Assembly (NCBI GenBank): GCA_900553105.1
Contig: USCE01000011.1
Coordinates: 1 to 19,354, forward strand
Reading direction: 5' to 3'
Source: an uncultured Sutterella sp.
Lineage (GTDB): Bacteria > Pseudomonadota > Gammaproteobacteria > Burkholderiales > Burkholderiaceae_F
Length of the DNA: 19,354 bases
The translations under genes and the position numbers were made by a program. Of the stretch, positions 7,213 to 14,941 are shown piece after piece (the stretch's first letter is position 1; each line of letters begins with the position of its first letter). Under the pieces are notes generated by a model. It had not been told where the DNA came from, did no database searches, and was given only the letters and a program-made list of their open reading frames with translations.

Positions 7213-8634
7213 TTAACGAACACCGCGTTCCTTGATCGTAGCTTCGGCAATTGCAACGCACTTGCGAGCTAAGGTCGCCGTCGGGTCCACAATGGCAACG
7301 GTCTTGCCGGCTACAGCAAAGTCATCGCATTCGTGGAAGATCAAGGGCAATTCAGTGCAACCGAGAATGAGTACGTTGCAGTCGTGAGCTTGCACCATGT
7401 ACTCGGCAGCTTTGTAGAGTTCGTCATAGCAAACGCCCGTAGTAAATCCGGCCTTGGCACCCTTGGGGCCATAAATGGCGCTCATGACGAGCTTTTGATG
7501 TTCTTCATCAGGCGTAAACATCTTCATGCCCATGGCATCGGCTTTCTTGCCGTAAATGCCCGTGGCAATCGTGCCGCTTGTGGCTAAAAGGCCGACGCGA
7601 GCATCATCACCGAACTTGGCCTTGATTTCATCGAGCATCGTTTGTTGCATGTCGATAAAGGGCACATCCAAGTGGCGCAACAGACGCGGCAAGAATGCGT
7701 GTGCAGTGTTGCACGGAATGATGATGTAGTCGCAACCGTCATTTTGCAGGCGCTTGGCGCAGTTATACATGGCAATCGTGGGATCGGGGCCGTCGTTTAA
7801 GAGGCAGGCCGTACGGTCATCGATTTGCGGATTTTGTTCAATGACGACTTTGAAGTGTTCTTGGTCGGTCTTAGCAGGGCTGGCCTTAACGATCTTGTCA
7901 TAGAGGTCAACGGTAGCGGCCGGTCCCAAGCCGCCGATCAAACCGAGTTTGAAGGGCTTGGGCAATTTTTCTGTCGAGTGAACGAGAGCGGCTTTGGCAA
8001 AAGCTTCAAAGACATCCACGGCCGGGATGCCGGCTTTTTGCATGCAATCGACTTGCAGAGCAAATTGCGTGCAGTTGGGAATAATCACTTGAGCGCCTTT
8101 GGCGACGAGATGACCGGCGATTTCTGCCAATGCCTTGCCGCATTCTTCATTGCGGCCTTGGGCGCGAATTTGCTCACGCAATTCGTTGAGTTTTTCAGTA
8201 TCGGCCTCATCGGGCATTACAAACTTCATGCGTTGCGAGAGGTCGCAAGCGCCGTCTAAGCAGGCCGAGGCGTTGGCGGCATCAAGTACGCCGACCGTGC
8301 CCATCGAGGGATTCATTTGAGCCATCAAGGCTGTCTTCATATCGAGAATCGGCGTTTGAATTTCTCGTTGAATTTCGTGAATGTAAGAGCCGCACTTGAA
8401 GTCAGGTACGAGGATAAGGTCAGCGCCGAGATCGGCCAAGAGCTCACATTCGTTAAAGATAAAGATCTTGCGGTCGCTTACGGCAAAAACAGGATTGGGG
8501 TCGATTTTGAAGGTGTCTTCAGTCATCAGCACGCAGACCTCTTCGCCCGCTTCGGCCAAAAGTTTCGTTTTGACCTCTAAGGCAGCACGCGGGTTCAGAC
8601 CGCTGACAATGCCGATGGTTTTCTTTTCTTGCAT
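7213..8634 (-). CDS. Two-domain aspartate/glutamate racemase family protein, N-terminal domain degenerate
   Basis: The protein is 473 residues long, about twice a normal Asp/Glu racemase (around 230), because it holds two copies of the fold in tandem. The C-terminal copy (about 229-473) looks complete: GLIGGLGPAATVDLY, IPCNTAHAFLP with Cys308 and LGCTELPLIF with Cys426, the two acid-base cysteines of PLP-independent racemases. The N-terminal copy (about 6-220) opens with TIGIVSGLNPRAA. It has VPDFKCG where PCNT is expected, so Asp78 replaces the first cysteine, while PNCTQFAL keeps Cys188 as the second. I infer that the C-terminal domain catalyses and the N-terminal one is a regulatory or dimer-like partner, or uses a different chemistry. 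Aspartate, glutamate or a related amino acid is the likely substrate. I chose ATG at 8634, with GGAG nine bases upstream; the frame can extend to a TTG at 8667 with no ribosome site. Confidence 0.85.
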   Translation of the reverse strand: MQEKKTIGIVSGLNPRAALEVKTKLLAEAGEEVCVLMTEDTFKIDPNPVFAVSDRKIFIFNECELLADLGADLILVPDFKCGSYIHEIQREIQTPILDMKTALMAQMNPSMGTVGVLDAANASACLDGACDLSQRMKFVMPDEADTEKLNELREQIRAQGRNEECGKALAEIAGHLVAKGAQVIIPNCTQFALQVDCMQKAGIPAVDVFEAFAKAALVHSTEKLPKPFKLGLIGGLGPAATVDLYDKIVKASPAKTDQEHFKVVIEQNPQIDDRTACLLNDGPDPTIAMYNCAKRLQNDGCDYIIIPCNTAHAFLPRLLRHLDVPFIDMQQTMLDEIKAKFGDDARVGLLATSGTIATGIYGKKADAMGMKMFTPDEEHQKLVMSAIYGPKGAKAGFTTGVCYDELYKAAEYMVQAHDCNVLILGCTELPLIFHECDDFAVAGKTVAIVDPTATLARKCVAIAEATIKERGVR

Positions 8635-8667
8635 GGTATTTGCTCCGCAAAATAAAAAGACAAACAA

Positions 8668-8698
8668 AGGCAGTCGATGATTTTCATCCTCGACGCCT
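8668..8698 (-). other. Imperfect inverted repeat in the racemase upstream region
   Basis: AGGC(A)GTCGATGAT faces ATCCTCGACGCCT around a TTTC loop, with one mismatch and one bulged A. It sits 34-64 bases before the racemase start, between it and the divergent rmlB. It could be an operator or a leader hairpin. The rest of 8635-8815 is AT-rich promoter-like DNA without a clear -35/-10 pair. Confidence 0.4.
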
Positions 8699-8815
8699 AA
8701 AATGGGAAGCTATTTTCTCTAAAATTGAGTTTAATACAACTGCAAAGGTTAGACGAAATAATTTTTTTGCCTCTGCTCAAGGTTTAGATAAATTGCCTTT
8801 AGGCGATAGATAACG

Positions 8816-9880
8816 ATGCAAAGCGAACGAGTATTAGTGACGGGTGCGGCGGGCTTTATCGGCTCGCATTTTACCGATGCGGCGGTGGATTCTGGTGCCG
8901 AGGTTCTCTCGGTAGACACGCTGAACTACTGCGGCAATCTCATGAATTTAGCCCACGTGATGGATCATCCCCATCATCGGTTTGTTAAGGCCGATGTCGG
9001 TGATATTGCCACTATGAGCATGCTTTTGCGTGAGTTTAAGCCTTCGGTTGTGGTGCACTTTGCGGCTCAAACGCACGTGGATCGCTCCATTGATTCACCG
9101 CTGAGTTTTTTGGACAACAATACGGTGGCGACCGCTCACCTAATGGAGGCTGTAAGACTTTATTATGCGACGCTTGGCGATGACAAGGCTCGCTTTCGTT
9201 TCATTGATGTCTCCACCGATGAGGTGTACGGCGACTTGGATGTTAACGATCCGCCTTTTTCTGTCCAAAGCCCCTTTGCACCCAACAGTCCCTATGCAGC
9301 TAGTAAAGCCGCCGCGGATGCTTTTGTGCGAGGCTACGGGCAAACGTATCAATTGCCCGTCATTATCGTTCATGCGTGCAACAACTATGGACCGCGACAA
9401 TTTCCGGAGAAATTGATTCCGTTAGTCATTGACCGAATCCGTCAGGGGCAAAGCATTCCGATTTATGGCACGGGTGAAAATCGCCGCCAGTGGATGTACG
9501 TACTTGATCACGTAGAGGCACTGATGGCAATTGTTAAAAAGGGACAGGCCGGTGCGGTCTATAACATCACTTCGGGCGAAGAAGTCACGAACCTGAAACT
9601 GGTACGAACGCTTTGCGCTTTGTGTGACATCGTGATCGCACATCCCGAAGGACGCTCGCACGCAGAGAAAATCACTTTTGTTAAAGATCGTCCTGCCCAT
9701 GATAGGCGCTATGCGATGGATTGGCACGATATGGACGATGTGTTGGGTTACCGCAGTCGTACGAGGTTAATTGACGGGTTGCAAAAGACGATTGACTGGT
9801 ACCTGAATAATCCCGAGTGGTGGGTGGCGGTTAAAAGCGGTGAGTATCGAGACTGGGTAAAGCGCTATGACAAAAAGTAA
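8816..9880 (+). CDS. rmlB: dTDP-glucose 4,6-dehydratase
   Basis: This 354-residue extended short-chain dehydrogenase turns dTDP-glucose into dTDP-4-keto-6-deoxyglucose, the second step towards dTDP-rhamnose, in the cytoplasm. The NAD-binding motif TGAAGFIG is at 9-16. The catalytic STDEVYG has Thr134, Asp135 and Glu136, as in RmlB enzymes, and the Tyr-Lys pair is Tyr160 and Lys164 in YAASK. The sugar-nucleotide region NNYGPRQFPEKLIPL and GTGENRRQWMYVLDHVEA are typical, and the length matches the family. The ribosome site is weak (AGGCGATAG upstream). rmlC overlaps its end by 14 bases, so the two are cotranscribed. rmlA and rmlD are not in the window. Confidence 0.95.
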   Translation: MQSERVLVTGAAGFIGSHFTDAAVDSGAEVLSVDTLNYCGNLMNLAHVMDHPHHRFVKADVGDIATMSMLLREFKPSVVVHFAAQTHVDRSIDSPLSFLDNNTVATAHLMEAVRLYYATLGDDKARFRFIDVSTDEVYGDLDVNDPPFSVQSPFAPNSPYAASKAAADAFVRGYGQTYQLPVIIVHACNNYGPRQFPEKLIPLVIDRIRQGQSIPIYGTGENRRQWMYVLDHVEALMAIVKKGQAGAVYNITSGEEVTNLKLVRTLCALCDIVIAHPEGRSHAEKITFVKDRPAHDRRYAMDWHDMDDVLGYRSRTRLIDGLQKTIDWYLNNPEWWVAVKSGEYRDWVKRYDKK

Positions 9881-10436
9881 ACATTTAACTGTGAGCGTCG
9901 AGCGATACGAGATTGAGGGGCTCATAGGCATTAAACCCACGGTACACGGTGATGCACGAGGTGCATTTGCCGAAGTTTGGCGAGAAAATCTCTATGCAGA
10001 AGTTTTGCCTGCCGTGACATTTTGTCAAGCCAATGTTTCGGTGTCGTCTCAAGGCGTGCTACGGGGACTACATTTTCAAAAGCAATTTCCACAGGCCAAA
10101 CTCGTGACTGTTTTGGACGGGACAATCTTTGATGTGGCAGTTGATTTAAGGCCCGAAAGTTCCACCTTTGGTCGTTGGGTCGGCGTGACGTTGAAACCTT
10201 TTGAGCAATTTTTTATCCCTGAAGGGTTCGCTCACGGTTTTCTTTGCCTCAGTGAGAAAGCCGTTATCGGCTATCGGTGCTCGGACTACTATCACCCGGA
10301 AGATGAAGGCTCAATTCATTATGCGGATTCTGACTTGGCTATTGCTTGGCCCGAGATGAAGCATCTAACGCTGTCTGCTAAGGATGCCCGAGCGCCAAGT
10401 TTTCAGTCTTTTTGTCAAAGCCTTAAAAATCTGTAG
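9867..10436 (+). CDS. rmlC: dTDP-4-dehydrorhamnose 3,5-epimerase
   Basis: This 189-residue cupin protein epimerises dTDP-4-keto-6-deoxyglucose at C3 and C5, the step after RmlB. Family motifs are visible: GDARGAFAEVW (28-38), LRGLHFQ with the catalytic His69, DVAVDLRPESSTFGRW, FFIPEGFAHGF (115-125) and YRCSDYYHPEDEGSI (136-150). The length fits the usual 180-190. The ATG lies inside the last codons of rmlB, a 14-base overlap in another frame, which points to translational coupling. The product goes to RmlD for rhamnose or to another dTDP-6-deoxysugar route; neither is shown here. Confidence 0.94.
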   Translation: MTKSKHLTVSVERYEIEGLIGIKPTVHGDARGAFAEVWRENLYAEVLPAVTFCQANVSVSSQGVLRGLHFQKQFPQAKLVTVLDGTIFDVAVDLRPESSTFGRWVGVTLKPFEQFFIPEGFAHGFLCLSEKAVIGYRCSDYYHPEDEGSIHYADSDLAIAWPEMKHLTLSAKDARAPSFQSFCQSLKNL

Positions 10437-10481
10437 CTTAATCTCGGTGCATCAACATTGAGCAAAACAGGGGCCGAAAAT

Positions 10482-10522
10482 TTGGCACAATACCGCCCTT
10501 GTACCAAAAATTATTTTGTGCC
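10482..10522 (+). promoter_or_regulatory. Inverted repeats before the helicase gene
   Basis: TTGGCACAA (10482-10490) and TTGTACCAA (10499-10507) form 9-base arms with one mismatch and an 8-base spacer. A further TTGTGCC (10516-10522) can pair with the first arm instead. The block ends 13 bases before the chosen helicase ATG. It could be an operator or alternative mRNA hairpins; no clear promoter boxes fit. Confidence 0.35.
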
Positions 10523-10535
10523 GGACATAAGCGAA

Positions 10536-12965
10536 ATGGTCAGTTTTATCGAGAAATTAAATCCCCAACAAAAAGCCGCGGTGACGTTACCGGCGGAAAG
10601 CGCCCTGATTTTAGCCGGTGCTGGCTCGGGCAAAACGCGCGTGTTGACAACGCGCATTGCGTGGTTAATCGAACAAAATGTCTCCCCAATGGAAATTTTG
10701 GCCGTGACCTTTACCAACAAGGCTGCCAAAGAGATGCTCACGCGTATTACGACCTCCATTGCCATCAATACGCGAGGCATGTGGGTGGGTACTTTCCACG
10801 GGTTGTGCAATCGTATGCTTCGTCGCCATTACAAAGAAGTGGGGTTGCCGCAAACGTTTCAGATTCTTGATCAAAGCGATCAACTCTCGGCCATTAAGCG
10901 TTTAATGAAAACGCACGGCATCTCTGAAGAAAGCTTCCCTCCTCGAGAGGTCCAAAACTTTATCTCGCACGCCAAAGAAGACGGTTTGCGTGCTAAAGAC
11001 GTGATGGTCTCCACGGTCGGCCAAGGCGCGCAAAAAGCCAAAATTTATGCGCTTTATGAAGAGCAGTGCAACCGAGAAGGTGTGGTGGATTTCGGGGAAC
11101 TCTTGATGCGAAGCTACGAGCTTTTGGCGCGAAACGAAATTATTCGTCGTCACTACCAAGAGCGTTTTCGCTTCATTTTGGTCGATGAGTTTCAAGACAC
11201 GAATCGCTTGCAGTACAAGTGGTTAAAACTGTTGGCTGGCTTTGATCCGCACGATCGTCGTGAATATACGGGCAATAGTGTTTTTGCCGTGGGTGACGAT
11301 GACCAGTCGATTTACGCCTTCCGTGGCGCGCGCGTCGGCAACATGACCGATTTCCAGAAGGATTTCAATATCGAGCACTTAATTAAGCTCGAGCAAAATT
11401 ACCGCTCCTTCGGTCATATTTTGAATGCGGCTAACGATTTGATTGCCAATAACGACAAACGACTCGGCAAGAACCTTTGGACAAGTTCCGGTGACGGGGA
11501 GCGCATTCGAGTTTTTCGCGGTGACAGTGACCGCGAAGAGGCCGATTATTGCGTTCAAGAAATTAAAGAAGCGATTGCACGCGGGGTGCCTCGTCACGAA
11601 GTGGCCATTTTGTATCGCTCTAACGCCCAAAGCCGAGTGCTTGAACAAGCGCTGACGGCAGCGGGCATTGCCTACAAGGTCTACGGTGGCATGCGATTTT
11701 TTGACCGCGCAGAAATTAAGCACGCTTTGGCCTACTTGCGCTTAATTGAAAATCCGAAAGATGACACGGCCTTTTTGCGTGTGGTGAATTTTCCGATGCG
11801 TGGCATTGGCGCCAAGAGCATGGAGACACTTCAACAAAAGGCGCTTGAGGCCGGCATCAGTTTTTATGAAGCGGCACAATTTTTAGAAGGTGCGGCAGGC
11901 TCAAAGATTCGGGCATTTTGTGAACTCATCGATACGATGCGCTTTGAGTATGCCTGTTTGCCGTTGCCGCAGATGATTGAAGTGGTTGTGGAACGCAGCG
12001 GTCTTAAAGCCCATTATCAAAAAGAGCGCGAGGGCCAAGATCGGATCGAAAACTTAGAAGAATTGCAAAATGCGGCCACAGCCTACTTGGTTGAAGAGGG
12101 TATCGGGATTGATTCGCGTGCCGATCAATTAGAAGACGATGCCGAAGATGACGAGATGACCTCATTAGCAGGCTTTTTGTCTCATGCCGCCCTTGAAAGT
12201 GGGGACAATCAAGCGCAAAAGGGTGAAGATGCTGTTCAGATGATGACCGTGCACTCGGCCAAGGGCCTTGAGTTTGACGTGGTATTTATTACGGGTGTGG
12301 AAGAGGGGCTTTTCCCGCACGCCAATAGTGCCCGAGATGAAGATTCTTTGTCTGAAGAGCGACGCTTGATGTATGTCGCGATTACCCGTGCTCGAAAGAA
12401 TCTGCACATCACGTTTGCCTTATCGCGCATGCTCCGCGGTCAGTACTTTGATTCCGGCCCCAGTATCTTTTTAGACGAAATTGGTGAAGATCATTTGCTT
12501 TATCTGTACGATCGTCGTCGATCACTTCGAGCCGAGGATGAGGACCAGTCTCTAAGCTGGGATGATGGTGATCGAAATCGTCGCAGGACTTGGGCTGAGC
12601 GAGAATACGGTTCTGGCTTTGATTCTCCTCGTTCCGACTATGACGGCTATCGATCGTCAAGTTACGGATCTCGTGGCGATTATTCCGGTGGTTATGGCAA
12701 TAAATATGCCGGTAAATCGTATGCAGGAGCGTCTCGCTCGACAGGATTTGCTCGTGCTAAGGTTGATCCTGCCGTGCAAAAGATGGCGGCAAAAGCGGAG
12801 TTTAAAGGCTTTGCAGTAGGCAATCGTGTTTTGCATCCGAAGTTTGGCGAAGGCCGTGTTTTAAGTCTCGTCGGCATGGGAGACGATGCACGCATTCGTG
12901 TGCAGTTCGATAACGTGGGCACGAAAGAGTTGCTTTTATCGTTAGCAAAGTTGACAAAGCTCTAA
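10536..12965 (+). CDS. UvrD/PcrA/Rep-type DNA helicase (superfamily 1)
   Basis: This ATP-driven 3'-5' DNA helicase probably acts in nucleotide-excision or mismatch repair and in clearing replication forks. From ATG 10536 it has 809 residues. Motifs in order: Q-motif-like LNPQQKAAV near 8-16, Walker A GAGSGKT (28-34), FTNKAAKEM, Walker B VDEFQDTN (216-223), DDQSIYAFRGA, MTVHSAKGLEFDVVF and YVAITRARKNL. After the helicase core comes a low-complexity linker rich in Gly, Tyr, Ser and Arg, then a C-terminal basic fold with GNRVLHPKFGEGRVLSLVG (start about 758) resembling the Tudor-like end of PcrA/UvrD that contacts RNA polymerase. At about 809 residues it is longer than E. coli UvrD (720). The frame can extend to a TTG at 10458, but that part contains the inverted repeats and is unlike the family. 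Choosing between the names uvrD and pcrA is not possible by eye. Confidence 0.92.
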   Translation: MVSFIEKLNPQQKAAVTLPAESALILAGAGSGKTRVLTTRIAWLIEQNVSPMEILAVTFTNKAAKEMLTRITTSIAINTRGMWVGTFHGLCNRMLRRHYKEVGLPQTFQILDQSDQLSAIKRLMKTHGISEESFPPREVQNFISHAKEDGLRAKDVMVSTVGQGAQKAKIYALYEEQCNREGVVDFGELLMRSYELLARNEIIRRHYQERFRFILVDEFQDTNRLQYKWLKLLAGFDPHDRREYTGNSVFAVGDDDQSIYAFRGARVGNMTDFQKDFNIEHLIKLEQNYRSFGHILNAANDLIANNDKRLGKNLWTSSGDGERIRVFRGDSDREEADYCVQEIKEAIARGVPRHEVAILYRSNAQSRVLEQALTAAGIAYKVYGGMRFFDRAEIKHALAYLRLIENPKDDTAFLRVVNFPMRGIGAKSMETLQQKALEAGISFYEAAQFLEGAAGSKIRAFCELIDTMRFEYACLPLPQMIEVVVERSGLKAHYQKEREGQDRIENLEELQNAATAYLVEEGIGIDSRADQLEDDAEDDEMTSLAGFLSHAALESGDNQAQKGEDAVQMMTVHSAKGLEFDVVFITGVEEGLFPHANSARDEDSLSEERRLMYVAITRARKNLHITFALSRMLRGQYFDSGPSIFLDEIGEDHLLYLYDRRRSLRAEDEDQSLSWDDGDRNRRRTWAEREYGSGFDSPRSDYDGYRSSSYGSRGDYSGGYGNKYAGKSYAGASRSTGFARAKVDPAVQKMAAKAEFKGFAVGNRVLHPKFGEGRVLSLVGMGDDARIRVQFDNVGTKELLLSLAKLTKL

Positions 12966-12988
12966 AGCAATTCATCCGTAAAAAAGAA

Positions 12989-13015
12989 GGGCTCGACAAT
13001 GTATTTGTCGAGCCC
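12989..13015 (-). terminator. Shared terminator between the helicase and second symporter genes
   Basis: GGGCTCGACAA (12989-12999) and TTGTCGAGCCC (13005-13015) form a perfect 11-bp stem with a 5-base loop. On the minus strand it is followed by TTCTTTTTTAC, a good T-run, 32 bases after the symporter stop. On the plus strand TGTGTTTTG follows, weaker, so it may also end the helicase message. Confidence 0.85.
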
Positions 13016-13046
13016 TGTGTTTTGAGGCAGAGCAGTGATCGTTTAA

Positions 13047-14507
13047 TTAGATCGAAGGAGCAGAAACCAATTCTCGAGCTGCTTGCCATTGACGGTAGCG
13101 AGCATTGCTTCGCGTCGGAAGGAGGCTTCCGATGACCATGCCGGCTCCGGCCACGATAAAACCGCCTAGGACCGAGGGGAAAATATCGCCTGCGGGCGTC
13201 ACGGTCAAAAGCGTCCAAGTGATGCCGCCTGCGATGATCGAGAACCAAGCGCCTTGCGTCGTAGCACGCTTCCAATAAATACCCATCACCAAGGGCCAGA
13301 AGGCTCCCACAACCGGGAATTGATAGGCCATGGCAACCATGTCATAGATCGCCGTGCCTTCCAAAGCGAGGCTGTAGCAAAGAACCGACAGCGCAAACAC
13401 GGCAAGCGTGATACGCATCAAGGGCAATTCGCGACCTTCGATACGGATGAAATTACGCAATACGTTTTCCACAAAGGTCGTAGCCGGTGCGAGCATCGTA
13501 GCCGAGGCGGTTGACATCACGGCGCTTAAGACGGCACCGAAAAAGAGCACACGAAGCCACCACGGCATGTAGTCGCGGATAAGCGTGGGCAACAAGCGTT
13601 GCGGATCGGTTTCAAGCAACATTTGGCCGACACCGGGCATGGCTAACACAGCTGCGCAAACGATAAACATCGGCACAAAAGCAAAGAAGATGTAGAAGAT
13701 TCCGCCCAAGATCGGACCGCGGGATGCCGTTTGAGCATCTTTGGCGCTCATGACGCGTTGAAAGACATCTTGTTGCGGGATGGAACCGATCATCATGGTA
13801 ATGGCAGCTGAAATCCAGAAAAGCCAACCGTTCATGGTCATTTCAGGCCACGGATTAAAGAGTTCGCGTGAGTCAGCAAATTCAACGACGGCGGTAAAGC
13901 CCCCAGCCATGTCACCGGCTACGACTGCAACGGCAACAAGTCCGGCCACAATGATGATCATTTGGAAAAAGTCCGTGACCGCTACTGACCACATGCCGCC
14001 ATAGATCGTGTAAAAGAGCACGACAAAGGTGCCGATTGTCATGCCGGCAGCCACACTCACAGTGCCCTCGGTGATGAGGTTAAGCACAAGACCCAAAGCG
14101 GCCACTTGTGCTCCGACCCAACCGAGGTAGGACAAGATGATGAAAAATGCACACGCAAGCTCGACCTTTTTACCGAAACGCTTGCGGTAAAAGTCGCCGA
14201 TCGTCAACAGATCCATCTTGTAGAGCTTACGGGCAAAGAACATGCCCACGAGAATCAATGCCATGCCCGAGCCAAAGGGCTCTTCGATGACACCGGCAAT
14301 GCCGCCTTCAATGAAGCGGCCGGGCAAACCCAGGACCGTTTCGCTACCGAACCAAGTGGCAAAGGTGGCCGTAATGACCATTGCCAGTGGAAGCGAACGT
14401 CCTGCCAAAGCATAATCGGCGGTATTGCGTACGCGGCGAGCCGCCCACAACCCGATCCCGACCGAAACTAGCATGTACATGCAAACCAGTACGATCAGCT
14501 GCGTCAT
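13047..14507 (-). CDS. Sodium:solute symporter (SSS/SLC5 family)
   Basis: This 486-residue membrane protein has about 13 predicted helices and no signal peptide. SSS features are the LAGRSLPLAMVI loop (34-45), GSETVLGLPGRFIEGG (54-69), GGMWSVAVTDFFQ (170-182), GSIPQQDVFQRVMSAKD (241-257) and the TM8 motif AVMSTASATML with the Na2-site Ser332-Thr333. The GxxPxQxxFQRVxSAK segment recalls the choline/SLC5A7-like and related bacterial branches more than PanF or PutP, but the substrate cannot be named. GAGGAG lies 7 bases before the ATG. It is a single-gene unit with its own terminator (12989-13015) and a long upstream region with palindromes, suggesting substrate-responsive control. Confidence 0.88.
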   Translation of the reverse strand: MTQLIVLVCMYMLVSVGIGLWAARRVRNTADYALAGRSLPLAMVITATFATWFGSETVLGLPGRFIEGGIAGVIEEPFGSGMALILVGMFFARKLYKMDLLTIGDFYRKRFGKKVELACAFFIILSYLGWVGAQVAALGLVLNLITEGTVSVAAGMTIGTFVVLFYTIYGGMWSVAVTDFFQMIIIVAGLVAVAVVAGDMAGGFTAVVEFADSRELFNPWPEMTMNGWLFWISAAITMMIGSIPQQDVFQRVMSAKDAQTASRGPILGGIFYIFFAFVPMFIVCAAVLAMPGVGQMLLETDPQRLLPTLIRDYMPWWLRVLFFGAVLSAVMSTASATMLAPATTFVENVLRNFIRIEGRELPLMRITLAVFALSVLCYSLALEGTAIYDMVAMAYQFPVVGAFWPLVMGIYWKRATTQGAWFSIIAGGITWTLLTVTPAGDIFPSVLGGFIVAGAGMVIGSLLPTRSNARYRQWQAARELVSAPSI

Positions 14508-14632
14508 AATGCTCTCCTCAAAAAAGCGAAACGACGAAGGAGTAGTAGGTATCTTGCAACGTGCGCCATGCTCGGGCTCTCACCGGCCAAGGTCGCATGA
14601 TGTTTTGATCAGGCGCATTATGAGAAAAAAAT

Positions 14633-14666
14633 CCCCTCATGAAAAGACCTAAGGGGCAATTTTTTT
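14633..14666. promoter_or_regulatory. Hairpin with T-runs on both sides, possible leader attenuator or terminator
   Basis: CCCCT (14633-14637) pairs with AGGGG (14652-14656), extended by a wobble, with a 12-14 base loop. A-rich sequence lies left and seven T lie right (14660-14666), so in either direction the hairpin is followed by a T-run. On the minus strand it lies about 125 bases before the symporter ATG, where a leader attenuator would sit. The stem is short. Confidence 0.4.
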
Positions 14667-14732
14667 ATGACAATTGACCAAAGTTTCATCGAGATCAAAA
14701 AAAGGTCGATTTCTGTGGGCTAATTTCCCCTG

Positions 14733-14754
14733 AAGTAGTCACTAGTGACTACTT
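14733..14754. promoter_or_regulatory. 22-bp perfect palindrome, candidate operator
   Basis: The left half is AAGTAGTCACT and the right half is its exact reverse complement AGTGACTACTT, with no spacer. Perfect palindromes of this length are typical of dimeric repressor operators (TetR, GntR or MarR type). It sits 226 bases upstream of the minus-strand symporter gene and far from argH's own promoter. No regulator gene is in the window. Confidence 0.6.
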
Positions 14755-14760
14755 TCCAAG

Positions 14761-14775
14761 CCTTGAGGCTCAAGG
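14761..14775. repeat. 15-base palindrome beside the 22-bp palindrome
   Basis: CCTTGAG and CTCAAGG flank a single G. It begins 6 bases after the 22-bp palindrome. It may be a second protein site. Confidence 0.4.
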
Positions 14776-14886
14776 GTTTGGCAGCGATTTGAGGTGTTGG
14801 ATTTGCTACGCAAAATTTCGTAGAAAATCTTTAGCTAAAAAAGAAAAGTGAGGGAAAAAGGCAGAGAAATCTAATTGAATTTGAGC

Positions 14887-14919
14887 AAAAAAAATCTGCC
14901 GGCGCAAAGCCGGCAGATT
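14887..14919 (-). terminator. Rho-independent terminator of argH
   Basis: On the minus strand an 11-bp perfect stem (AATCTGCCGGC at 14893-14903 with GCCGGCAGATT at 14909-14919) with a 5-base loop is followed by six further T (14892-14887). It starts 22 bases after the argH stop. Confidence 0.92.
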
Positions 14920-14941
14920 AAAAAGTTTTAGCCAATAGTGA

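Larger units (their letters stand above)
14508..14941. other. 434-base non-coding region between argH and the second symporter
   Basis: I see no credible gene here. Reading in the minus direction from argH, it contains the argH terminator (14887-14919), a CTACG/CGTAG inverted repeat (14806-14823), a 15-base palindrome (14761-14775), a 22-base perfect palindrome (14733-14754) and a hairpin plus T-run (14633-14666), then about 125 bases to the symporter start. No convincing -35/-10 pair was found, so the promoter position is open. Confidence 0.6.

Noticed and set aside
10482..10503. Sigma-54 promoter (TGGCAC then TTG)
   Set aside because: The distance from the GG to the downstream box is wrong and the GC of the -12 element is missing.
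12802..13275. Minus-strand frame of 157 codons across the helicase end and terminator
   Set aside because: It runs through a strong terminator hairpin and overlaps two well-supported genes in other frames.
14425..14652. Small plus-strand open frame of 75 codons before the symporter
   Set aside because: It is mostly antisense to the symporter start and its upstream region, with no family resemblance and no clear ribosome site.
14508..14941. Riboswitch in the symporter upstream region
   Set aside because: I could not match any known riboswitch core; only short hairpins are visible.
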